Shown in pieces: positions 11,940 through 22,506 of a stretch of 64,000 nt of DNA. The DNA lies in assembly GCA_037903355.1 (NCBI GenBank), contig JBAJFE010000011.1:1931001-1995000 (forward strand), given 5' to 3'. The DNA is from Trichuris trichiura. Lineage: Eukaryota > Nematoda > Enoplea > Trichinellida > Trichuridae. Below the pieces are notes generated by a model. The model was given only the letters and a program-made list of their open reading frames with translations. It was not told the DNA's origin and did no database searches. Positions within the stretch are counted from its first letter, which is position 1. Each line of letters starts with the position of its first letter. A program made the translations under genes and the position numbers.

Positions 11940-14581
11940 TTAACTAAAATTTTCCTTAATGTCTTCGTGGCATTCTTCGAGCGCTTGCCTGAAGTTGGCA
12001 AAAGCTTTCCGCCGACTGAGCACAGCCGCGGGTGTCCTTGTCAACGTCAATACATTATTCATGCTATCAATGGTTCCGGAGACTGCATTGTCTCTAATTG
12101 CGTGAGCCAACAAATTCTTAACCTCTTTCAACGACACGTGCAAACCGTCAGCCAAGAAAGATAGCTGAATACGCGTGAACGGTTTGATAAGCTTAACCAA
12201 CACTTGCGTACGGATATTGCTGAGCAATTCTTCAACGCGTTCTCTAATGAATGGATCGCCCAAAACGTTGTCCTTATTCTGCTCGATGATCAATTGAAAA
12301 TTGACCAGATCGTCGTTTTGATAAGCGCTGAAAAAAGCCGCAACGAAATGCGCCAATACGAATGGCAAAATGCCTACCGAACCAACTGGGTCATAACAAA
12401 TATTTCCGGGTCGTTTTCGTAAGGTTTCGTCTCTTGCGAATGGAAAGGATTGATACCAGACTTTAGCAACATACTGGTAAGCACTAAATATTTGAGGCAA
12501 GAAACGCGGCGCATATTGCCGGATTCATCGTAGTTCTTAAATGCCTCCAGAAAGTCGACATGCGCCTCTTCGAATTGCCCTTCTCGAAGATGCATTTTAC
12601 CTCCGCATTCGCGAACAACGCCCATAATCAATGGATGAGGTATTGCTGACTTTATACGTAAAGACTGTTCGTAAAGGTCCTGAAAACTTTATAACGGTCA
12701 AAGACTATCCCCGCCGCTGACATGATCGCTTCCAAACGACAAGATGTTCAATACGCTATCATAATGCTTTTATTATTTTACATATTAATTATAACAAAAG
12801 TAGTTAAACGAACAGGTGAAAGTTATGCTGTTGGCGTCAACTGGATCACTCTGCATTTAAGAGTGGGATCGACAAACATCATTCCAGCCGCGTTTGCGAA
12901 CTCGCCGCAATAGTTTGGCGCGCTAAATAAGGTGACTAAGTGTTTCTGAGCAAAGAATTGATATCCGCTAGTTACTACTTGATGAGCACGAGCAATCATG
13001 TCTATATTCATTTTTTCGCAAAATTCGAGCACTACATTGACACCGAATAGGTAGCTTGTGCCTCGACTACTGTTCACCCAACCAGTTACGGCGTCATCCG
13101 GATCAGCCCATAGGAGATCGCAAAACAAACCTTCCTCGTCAATCTGCAGTGGACGATTGGCAAGACGCACTTGTTCAAAGCTATTCAAATCAGGCGAAAT
13201 TCCTCCGTGCATGCACAGAATGCGACTACCGACCAAAGCCGCCAAAGGGAGATAGTCAAATGCATCCTGGAACTTGTTGAACAAATTTTCGCTGTAACGA
13301 CTGGCGCACTCGTTGTAGAAACCGTACACTTTGTTGATCTCCGCACACTCATGGTTACCGCGAAGAATGTAGAAGTCGCCAGGATACAATGACTTATACA
13401 GGAACATGATGCATATAACCTCAATGCTCTTAGGGCCTCTGTCCACATAGTCGCCCAGGAAAAGGTAGCGAGACTTCGGTGGCCAACCGCCAGTTTCGAA
13501 CAATCGCAAAAGATCGAAATATTGCCCATGCGTATCACCGCATATCCAGATAGGAGGGCTGACAGTAATTAGTGTTTCGTCAGCTTTCAAAGCTGCGATG
13601 GCTTTGTCAATTAGGAATAAGATCTCTTCTTCGGCTAACGAAACGTAGGCGAACGTCTTTAGCGCTAAGTCGTTCAGGTCAAACGACGGTTTCGACATGC
13701 TAATCCCGGGAAAGAAGTAAACGCGCAATGGATGTGCGCTTCTTACGAGAGCAGATTTAAAGTTTAACGCGACAAAAAGCGCGAACTTGTGATTTTTCTC
13801 AATGTACTACCTGCGCACACTTTAAGTACAAGCTACCGTAATCGTGTAAAATTGAAACATTAACTGACCGAAGTTTTAAATACACGTTAGCTTAAATGCA
13901 AGTTGTTACAATGGCTGAAGTTTTAATAGAACTAACGAAAAACAAGCTTACCTTGAGCTTTTTGTTGTTCTTTTGTTCTGTGTACATTTGAATTTCGAGC
14001 GCATATATTTCGAGCAGCTGAGTACCCTTTCTTAGCTCGTCTACGGCTCCGTTGCTTTGACACGAATGACGCAACTCGTCCAGTATTTTGCTCAAAGACC
14101 GAAAATCGCGACGGTCGAAATAAAGTTTTGCAAGTTTGATATTTGTCTTAAACCAGAGACGATCGTTTCGAGCATTTTTTAAGACTTCCAAAGTGCTGTC
14201 GTAAAGCAGCTCCAACAGATCTATCTCCTTGATCGTCGAAATGTGATCCAAAATGTTATTGATAGACTTTTCCGAATAATTTCGCGTTACGGCACTTTTT
14301 ATGTACGTCAGCAACTGCTTGTAGTAGTCAACCATTTCGTTGTACATACCAAGACTGCAAGTCAACTTTACAAGCTGTTTCAGCGTTCTGAAACCCCATT
14401 CTCCCTTCTCTTTCTCCAGTTCCAGCACTTTCTTGAAGCCTTCCAATGCTTCATAGGGATGCGACACTTTCACGGCTTTACTATTGTAATATTGATTTTC
14501 CAAATCCACATCCGGTTCCGAATCAGTGTCATCCGAATACTGGAAATCATATTCTTCCTCCATATAGTCGTCCAGGTCCAT
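11940..14581 (-). CDS. COPS2/csn-2: COP9 signalosome subunit 2
   Basis: Three exons on the minus strand (13952-14581, 12378-12679, 11940-12327) give 439 aa, against 443 in human CSN2. CSN2 is a PCI-domain scaffold of the COP9 signalosome, which removes NEDD8 from cullins. The acidic start ([18 protein letters not shown]), [59 protein letters not shown] and [16 protein letters not shown] are near-identical to the family. Reading phase is kept across both junctions (KKLK|DLYEQS and QLVR|AYQN). The 1,272-nt first intron (12680-13951) contains a complete phosphatase gene on the same strand; the second is an ordinary 50 nt. TTTATT at 11893-11898 is the reverse-strand poly(A) signal. The identification is very secure. 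Confidence 0.95.
12823..13698 (-). CDS. Divergent PP1-type phosphatase, nested in csn-2 intron
   Basis: An intronless 291-aa serine/threonine phosphatase of the PPP family. All metal and catalytic motifs are present: GDTHG (54-58), GDYVDRG (82-88), RGNHE (113-117), MHGG (163-166), RAHQVV (237-242) and SAPNYCGE (259-266). It is divergent from canonical PP1: GDTHG replaces GDIHG, the N-terminus is short, and the usual PP1 C-terminal tail is missing. The frame extends to 13728, but its first ATG is at 13698, just after a possible splice acceptor (GGGATTAG). It lies wholly within the first intron of csn-2, same strand, with its own reverse-strand AATAAA (12768-12773). Intronless PP1-like genes are expanded in nematodes and often testis- or sperm-specific. 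That expression pattern is inference here. Confidence 0.93.
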   Translation of the reverse strand: MSKPSFDLNDLALKTFAYVSLAEEEILFLIDKAIAALKADETLITVSPPIWICGDTHGQYFDLLRLFETGGWPPKSRYLFLGDYVDRGPKSIEVICIMFLYKSLYPGDFYILRGNHECAEINKVYGFYNECASRYSENLFNKFQDAFDYLPLAALVGSRILCMHGGISPDLNSFEQVRLANRPLQIDEEGLFCDLLWADPDDAVTGWVNSSRGTSYLFGVNVVLEFCEKMNIDMIARAHQVVTSGYQFFAQKHLVTLFSAPNYCGEFANAAGMMFVDPTLKCRVIQLTPTA

Positions 14582-15447
14582 TTTGACTGATCAGCGTACT
14601 AATTCAAACTAGATAATCTGCACAAAGCAGCCTAAAAAGAAGTAGCAATTAAAACTATAATAACCAACATTTACGCTGCTTAAATTAACGTACAGGTTAA
14701 TCAGAACGAGTAAACGAAAATTCGAGGGCACCAGTAGCAGATAGTTACCGTATTACCAACCTGAAAACTATTAATTCCAGGTAAGATGGAAAATCTTCAA
14801 TGCCTCCATTTGGAAACAAGAGTAAAGGGTTTGGGTCAATTGAAATGAAAACTCGTTTCAGACTGACAATTATGGGGAGCGTTGGCTTTTAACTGAACGA
14901 TTTAATAACAATAACGGTACTGTGAGTTTGTAGAATGCAAGGTCTGTTTTAGCAAAAGTCCAAGAAGTGCTTAGGAACATAAAAATACGTGCTGCATCAA
15001 AAAGGAAACCGCTAAAAAGTGATGACTTTTAGCACTTCCACTTATGGAGAATTGCTACAGTAACACTGCACAAAAACGAACTCATTCCTAATTGGAACAA
15101 GCTGCTTTATAAAGATTGTCATTTTCATAAACCGTACCGTCTATCAAGCTAAAAAAGTCTGGAAATAAAGCATTCAACCAAATGGTGGACGCGCATGCAA
15201 ATTAAAGTGTTCTTAGCGAAATGCTAAAGGATGTGTAGATATAAACCAATAAAGCGAATCAGTTCCATTTGAAATTTACGTGTACGATCTTAGTTACCAG
15301 TTAATAACTGCGGAATCATCTGCATATTACCGACGACGGTCGGTAAGGTAAGGGTGTTGCGTACATTTAAATAGAAGACGTTTTAAAGTAATGCACAGAT
15401 TGACGATCACGAATTTTAAGCGTTTACTACCAAACAGAAAAACTAGT
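14582..15447. other. Intergenic, between csn-2 start and RPS19 end
   Basis: About 870 bp with no coding signal on either strand. A small stem, GCTAAAAAGT...ACTTTTAGC, occurs near 15011-15033. The region should hold the csn-2 promoter and the RPS19 3' end, but I see no distinct element. Confidence 0.5.
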
Positions 15448-15963
15448 TCACTTTCTGGTGCCACAATTTTTCATAATGAGGGATGGGCACTTCTTAAACA
15501 CTTGGGCGGCAAGCCGGTCTAAATCTCGCCGGCCGGTGCTGGTCAAAACGCGCCCTTTGTTCTTCGGATGTTTCTCTATCCATTTCATTTCTTCCAACGC
15601 TTGCAAGCATTTACGGATGATGCCGGAGGAAGCAAGTACAAAATGGGCCGGTCGAGAACCGTTTCGCTGTCGGCCGCCGAATACTTTTCTAAACGCTCCA
15701 ACACCTAAACACCAACAAAAAAATATTCACTAATACAGTTAAGCGAAGAACAAACCTGCAGGAGAACGGATATACAAATGACGAGCGATTGCTGCCGCCC
15801 TAATGTAAAACCAATCCGGATCAGTCGGCGCCAATTCCTTGTACGGAGCTGTCTTGACGAGGTCAACCCAATCTGGCAAAGTTATGCGCCCACTCTTCTT
15901 CAGAAAAGCCGCTATTTCGTTCACCAACAAAGACTGATCAACGTCTTTCGCGCTAATTCTCAT
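15448..15963 (-). CDS. RPS19: 40S ribosomal protein S19 (eS19)
   Basis: Two minus-strand exons (15756-15963 and 15448-15704) split by a 50-nt intron give 154 aa, against 145 in human. eS19 sits in the head of the small ribosomal subunit and is needed for 18S rRNA maturation. Matching segments include [37 protein letters not shown] and HLYIRSPAG, then [15 protein letters not shown] and [12 protein letters not shown] near the end. The C-terminus carries about ten extra residues (MKNCGTRK) beyond the usual end. The whole frame is intact. Confidence 0.95.
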
Positions 15964-16848
15964 TGCGCAACCTTTTGTCTAGAAAAACAGCTAAGCTTAA
16001 AATTCACTCTTTAATAATAAAAAATAATACGCGAAAAAAAGCATGCGCTTAGCATGGACATACCAAATCGACTTAAGCACAGCGGGTGACGCTACACGAT
16101 ACACTACAGTAAGACAGTTAACTGACCAAAGGTACCAATTCAAAGCGTAAAGAAAAACAATTCAATCTCGCAACCAAAAAAACTCATAGTCGAAAAACAG
16201 TTTCTTACACTCTAAGTTCACAGATCGTTTAAGTATTTTGCAGCAATTTTGAAATACAATGCGAAGCTGTATTTTGCCGCGAACTAAAGGAATCCGTTAC
16301 TTAAAAAAATGCCAGCGTAAAACAATGTACTGCGCGATTACTGAAAGCGCAGCAGTTTAACGAAAACAAGCCAAGACTTGACAAGACACGTTACATTACA
16401 GTAACCGACTAAATGTTTGCAAGTACGATTTACACTTTTCTGCAGAAAAAACAAATTTCGGAGTTTTCGAACAGTTTCACCGGCTTTATTTGCTGTATGC
16501 TGACTGTAGAACAATGCTTGTAAACTACGCAATTTTGATCAGCACTCGCCGTTCTGTTCTATTAATACTTTGTCTCTTTGCTTAGCTTAGAAGGGAGCAA
16601 TTATTTCAAGCAGTGTTTTTGAATGCTTTCGTGAAGAACAAACTATTCAGCGAGCAATACAGCCAACAAAGCAGGACCCGTTAAGCGTTTCGCATTTCGT
16701 CCTTGATTGTAGTTGTCGCAATATGCTGTTACGTTGCATTATCCAGCAAGCCGCTGCCACTTTTATTTAAATATAATAAAAATTACGAGTTTAGGCGGTT
16801 ATGCGCCTCACTACGAGCGAAATGCAGGTTCTTTTGCGGGAAGCATGC

Positions 16849-16964
16849 GGCCATCCTGTCCCGCCCTTGCTGGGCAGCTATTCTATTCTGACTTTACGTG
16901 AGTCTTAGCCAAACATAAACCTTACGTCTTGGTTCAGGCTTAAATAAGGGTACAATAGGATGAC
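16849..16964. repeat. Palindromic MITE-like element, copy B
   Basis: It starts GGCCATCCTGTCCCGCCCTT and ends with AAGGGTACAATAGGATGAC, the diverged inverted partner. The AAACATAAACCTTACGTCTT interior matches copy A (AAACATAAGGCTTACGTTTT). It is longer and more decayed than the other two copies. Confidence 0.7.
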
Positions 16965-19900
16965 GTGTGAAGTTACAGTACTACCGTAGAACGCATACCG
17001 GACAAGACCGAAAATTGCCGCTTCTAAGCGCAGCTTAACGGTTGAAGGAATGGTAGTTTAGCAGACCTTTGGTACAAGAGTTCACTAGTTGTCAATAAAC
17101 GAGCAATATCTCAATTTTTGTATACAAAATAATGTCACGACGACGAAGATGCAGGACGTCGTCATTTCTCGTCAAAAGTGACCATATCTCTGCTATTCTA
17201 AATTTTAAAATTGCAACTTATTGCGACATTGAATTTTACTGTTGGCTGTAAGATAAAATAAGAGAATACCTTTGCAATCAGTTCAGTCGAAAATTCAATG
17301 AGCACACAAGCTGAGTGTCCGATGAAAAATGCATCACTTTAAATCTGTTGAAATGCAAAGAAAAACTATCATTTTAGCCTAATTGCCGAACTGCCCAAGT
17401 ACGTCATCAACGGGTTTTGTTAAAGGTATGGGTTTGCTGGCCGCATGGATAGACGATCTAAAAAATAGCAAAATTCATTAGAGCGCCACATGGGTGAATT
17501 TGTCGCGCGTCAATGGCGCTTGAAACTTTCAAGGAAACAAAAATACAACTTCAACATCTGACACTCAGTAGATACGCTTGGAAAAATAGAATACCTTATT
17601 TGCATAAACAATGACTGCCCCAAGAAACAGGTCGTTGAAAACGCTTTCCCAAAAGGGGATGACAAAAATATCAGCTCAAACTAAAAGCATACACAAAACT
17701 TGCTCAACTGGCCAATCTAATTGGACAGATTTATTATCCAAAATAAACAATTGCTTTGAAGCATTCAAAGAGATAAAGTAACGTTTAGCTGTTAGAAGAT
17801 CACACAAAAGACGCACATGTAAATTTTCTGTTTAACCACTGGAAAAGCAACCAAATACTTGAGGAACCATCACCATCATCAGCACGTGCGTTGAAGAATT
17901 CCAACGCGCTGGTTCATCAACGCCAAAGAAACAAGAGCTTATCTAGTCACACGGTTACGTCAACCGACTGGAAAAGCTGCTTTTGATACTAGGCAAAATT
18001 GAATTCTTAAAATCAACCATCCTAAGCTGCCACGCAAGCTGAGACAAGCTATAGTCGCCTGCTGCCTACAAACAGTTCAACAGCCAGGATGACAGCACAT
18101 GGAATGATGTGCCAAAGCTTAATAAGTGAAAACAAATCAGCCAAGCCAATTTATTTTTAAATTTTGAATTTCAGGTCGCTGGCGTTTTGCCCACCAAGCG
18201 CTCGCTTAAGCTGACACGTAATTTTCATGCGTGCACGCAACTCTTACCTACCATTGGAGTATTGAACTTAGCGTACTCAAACGCAGTCCGCGGCATCCTG
18301 AACTAACTGTACAGAAAAATAAATTCAAATACTAACAGAGCAAAAGATGACTATTAAGAAAACATTGGCAAATACGTGTTCGCTTTAGCCAATCGGTAAA
18401 CGATAAGTTTAGGTTCGGCTGATAAATGCTTAGAGTAATGGCAATAAATAATATCACACTACTTTGCGGAGAGCAAAGTTGCGCTTGGAGCGTCTTGGCA
18501 TTCATTACGGAGGAGAACGCAAGCGAACATTCGCAGGGAAAATGCGCTGCAGGCATCAATGCTAAATCAAAAAAAAAGAAGAATCGCTGCCAAGAAAGTT
18601 TGGCTGTAAAATAGCAACAAGCTATACATAGCTCCATCATTACATCGTGCCGTTGAGGTGACACATGTTTAGGCGACATTGTCAGGCGTACAAACGGAGC
18701 AATGCCTTTGGAGAGACGACTACAGGTAAATAGTTACCGAAGAAACCAGGTTAACAGATACCGGAGAGACAAAGCTACCGAAGCGATTCCCGTTTCGTTC
18801 CGCATAGCTAAACTGCTCAACATAGGAATGAATATAAAAAAATGTTTAAACAAGAAAACCGATTGATACGTTGAGAAGATAGTTGATTAAAAAGTGAAAT
18901 GTCACTGATGACAAAATGAACAACCAAAGGCAACCAACCCTTTATAATAAGCAATCTGTCACTGCGCTTTCACTGTGACCAAATGAAATGCCTTGAAAAG
19001 AAACTCACTTAATTAACACTGGTTTAAAATTTATTTACTGAAGCAGCAAAGAAAGCGCTTTTCAAAATGCTGTTTGTGAATTCTAGCGGTCAGCTGACTC
19101 AAGTATACTTGACGTGACGTCATAGGATCCACGCTTAGAGGGCGCCCTAAGGAAGCGGCCAGTTGGCAACTGTTCACGTCCGGTTATCGACGTAGGTCTT
19201 TATGGAAAGCGTGGGCACATTGCCAGCCGATAAATTAGAAAAAGCGATGATCTTCGACAATTGGCAACGCCGGTTTTCCTTTGCAGCAACATAGCAAAGG
19301 TTTAAGAGGCGCTGCAATTGTCGGCAACAGACTGACACAACCGGAGTGGCTGTTACTGACACAGTTTAAATAGAACGCACTATTCATCCGCCATTCTGCA
19401 TCTGAGAGGATTGGCCACCGTTGACGACAAATCCGGCACATTTCATTGCGCGTTCACTTCGCCTTCGTGAAAGGTAGGTTGACAAGCTTTTCTTTAAACC
19501 TTCAATCAACTGTGCACTCATACTGAGCCGACAATAACGCCTAATCCAATGGGCGCTTTAAGTTTAGCTAAAAGCGGCTGATTCTACGTTGAAAGTTGAT
19601 GTCAACTCGCTTCGCCCTTAAGCCCACTGCGCAACGAGTATAAAATGGTTCGGAGGGCGCCAACGCGTACCAAACCGGAGGCCATTTGGGGTAAGCCAAC
19701 TTTTTCTCCGCCGCCAAGAAACAAAAGGAAATTTACGGCACCCTAACCGGAAGGCCGGATTCGACAAGACTTTGTTTACTATGCGCTACGTCACTTCCCA
19801 ACCGTAAGAAATTGAAAACCGGATTGCAATTTATAGTTAATGCAACTCATAGCCCTAACAGATATCACAGCTTCTACAATCGGTCTTAAAAACAGCATAG

Positions 19901-20195
19901 ATAACGAATCGATTGATCGGATAAGTTCCATTGTCTTTTCTTAGCGTGAAAAACAATAGTTGCGTAGCGTTCCTCAGCGTAAATAAAGACATAATTCCGA
20001 AGTCACGTTACCTATTTGCTTCGAACGGTTGGAACGCGTGAGCACGAGGTCATAAATCGTTGCTCAGATAAGCGTTGACTTGTAGCGTCGATAGCAACTA
20101 AACTTTTGACGTTTATTCAGTTTGTCATAGCCGCTTTGGTGCTCAAGTTCAAATTTACCGAAAACCATTCACGCGAGCGTCAGTCATCTTTTTTG

Positions 20196-20254
20196 AATGA
20201 CCATCAAAATATTCTCGTCACTCAGCAGCAAACGCGTATATTTTGATGGTCATT
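20196..20254. repeat. Short inverted repeat, 17-bp arms
   Basis: AATGACCATCAAAATAT (20196-20212) pairs exactly with ATATTTTGATGGTCATT (20238-20254) around a 25-base loop. It could be a small foldback element or a transcript hairpin. No other copy was noticed in the window. Confidence 0.7.
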
Positions 20255-20802
20255 TATCTTCTTCTCTCAATGCGTACGCAAAGGAAAGACAATTAGGATA
20301 AAGAAAGTTTCGGAAATGCGTTCGGTACTCGCTTACTGGTAAACATTCAACGGAGGGCAATTTGTAGAAACGAAATAACGGCTATTCGCTGCCAAACGTA
20401 CAACTTGCATTGACAGCCTCAAAATTGGGCCCATTTCTTTAAAAATGCTGCAAACAGAGTGCTGGGCAATGAGATGATTTTAATTTTTGTTAAACAACTG
20501 CAGTGACGAACGAGAAGTTTCCCCACCAGGCGATACGGACACAAGTACAAAAACAGGTCTGTCTTACAGTTCGGCCTAAGTTGAGATAACCGCTGCTGGA
20601 GAGCAGCTACATTTAGAAAAATGTATCAAATTTAAAAATTCGATTCTCGTAGCTTGAAAGACTTAGTGTTCATGGCGTCTTAGGCTAAGGCTCAAGTGTA
20701 GTCCTCCTGCTCGACAATAAAAAACAATAGTCATCACGTCATGCAGAATAGTTATTGTTCAAACGGCTGTCAACACTATGCATCATCAAGTGAGCATCTC
20801 AA

Positions 20803-21074
20803 TCAAAAGACATCAAAACGTCGTTGAAGCGAATTAGTTTCGGAAGGTTCAAAAAGAAACTTCAAAGTTTTTTGCATGTCCTTATTGGGCATGCGCTCTT
20901 TAATGCCTAAAGGAGACAAGTGCTCATTACGTACGCGCAAGACGTGGGACGATTCAAACAGCGTATGCAGATCGTACCGCTGAAAATGAAAGGAAGAAAA
21001 GGCATTCTTCAACAACTGTCTTGACTGCGGAAGGCTGAGAGCATTCAGCTCACATCGCAAACGAGCACGAAATG
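20803..21074 (-). other. Isolated coding-like segment, possible terminal exon
   Basis: On the minus strand a frame open from about 21074 ends at 20803 with roughly 90 residues of ordinary composition, including KERMPNKDMQKTLKFLFEP. There is no start codon. An excellent acceptor (CTTTCATTTTCAG, ending near 20998) falls inside it, so the exon could begin there with RYDLHTLFESS. I recognise no family and found no certain partner exon. A donor-bearing segment at 23262-23447 on the same strand is one candidate. It may be the last exon of an unannotated gene, or chance. Confidence 0.25.
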
Positions 21075-22416
21075 CATCGCGCTTTACTTTGGCCTTCTAT
21101 TCGTGACGGTCAAGAAACAAAGAGCTGCCCTTTACTAATGCTTTGAGATCAAATGAGAAGAGCAGAAAATGACGGAATATTTAATTTTCTACAAATCATT
21201 CGTAAGTAGTGTTGGATTACTCTTATCACTTGACAACCAGCGCCATACGCTTACGAACAATTTGTCATTAATTCGCTTAAGCACTGCTTAAAGATATTTA
21301 TTCTTTTAGCCTTTTACGGACATTCGACTAGACTCTATAGTCTGTAGAAACGACTGAACGCATTTTTAATCCACTGAAGTGCTATCTCTGTTACTGTCTG
21401 CTTCTTTACGCTAAAGAGACTTGCCGAAAATACATTGGTGCAACGATGCAAGCAAAACAATTTCTGTTGCCTACAGGGGGCAGTCGACTGAAACTGACAG
21501 ATCAGTCTGTCGAAAGCGAGACAAGTACAGCAGAACTTATTTATACTAGACAAAATAGACGTTTTAGGTGACATAAATTATATTGTTCCGACGCGCAGGT
21601 GGATACGTCATTAGTTGAACGCTTTCTGCCTTTGCTACTGATTGACGCGTTAGTAAACATGCTAAACAGGACGATCCTAAAGGATATCTTAAACAATTCC
21701 AACAAGCGGTACAATCTGTTGTTGTGAGTTTTTGTCGTGTAAGAACAGGTGCTGTCAAATCCAGCCGCGTTTTGAACTAATTTCCTCCATGTGAACGTAG
21801 GAACAAAAACTTAGAAAACAACAGGATTCCACGTAGGCGGTGTCAATTTTTGATTTCGCAGTCAAGCTTTAAGAAGTTGTTGGCAGCAGTAGCAGCAGCG
21901 TACGTTCGGCAAAGTAACCTTGCGTGCGCTTTCCAAGCCTGTCAGTGCGAAAAACTAAGTGGTACAAATATTGGGGACCACTTCCTATGCGCCTATTAGT
22001 TAAGAGCGCTGTTTCAATATTTATCATGAAAAGTACAAGCAACTGCAATTAGGCACAACAAAGAGAACGCTTAGTTGAACAAAGGTGAACAAACGATTTA
22101 GTTTATTTAACATTCAGATTGAACGGGAAGAACCTTGCCGACTCGTTGACAAATGTAAAGAAACCTTTTGTCAGCGTGATAAGTCTTCGCCTACTTCAGC
22201 TTAACAGTGTAATTATTGGCATGTAATAACCATTGTCACCGCCTATTGAATACACTATTGACATAACATTAACAGAGGCTAAATAAACGCTGCCTTTGCT
22301 GCGATGGAAAGAAAAGCTGAGAGTTCAATGCTTAACAAAAGTGGACGAAAAATTAAATAAAACAAAGTCGGGTAAAAACTTCCGAGCAAAGCAGGCGCCT
22401 TTCTGCGAAGCATACG

Positions 22417-22506
22417 GCCATTTTGTTCTGCTCTTTCCCAAGCCTAAGCCAAACTGTAAGTCTTATATTTAGGCTTACGCTCAGGGAAGGGCAGGACAGG
22501 ATGGCC
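22417..22506. repeat. Palindromic MITE-like element, copy C
   Basis: GGCCATTTTGTTCTGCTCTTTCCC (22417-22440) is the inverted partner of GGGAAGGGCAGGACAGGATGGCC (22484-22506), allowing a few mismatches. The interior AAGCCTAAGCC...AGGCTTACGCT extends the palindrome. It is the third copy of the family seen at 411 and 16849, and like copy B is preceded by GAAGCATRCG. Confidence 0.8.

Noticed and set aside
14243..14590. 115-codon plus-strand frame
   Set aside because: It is the complement of the first csn-2 exon.
18332..18679. 115-codon minus-strand frame in the gene-poor region
   Set aside because: Low-complexity Phe run and scattered Cys with no family match; no splice or promoter context.
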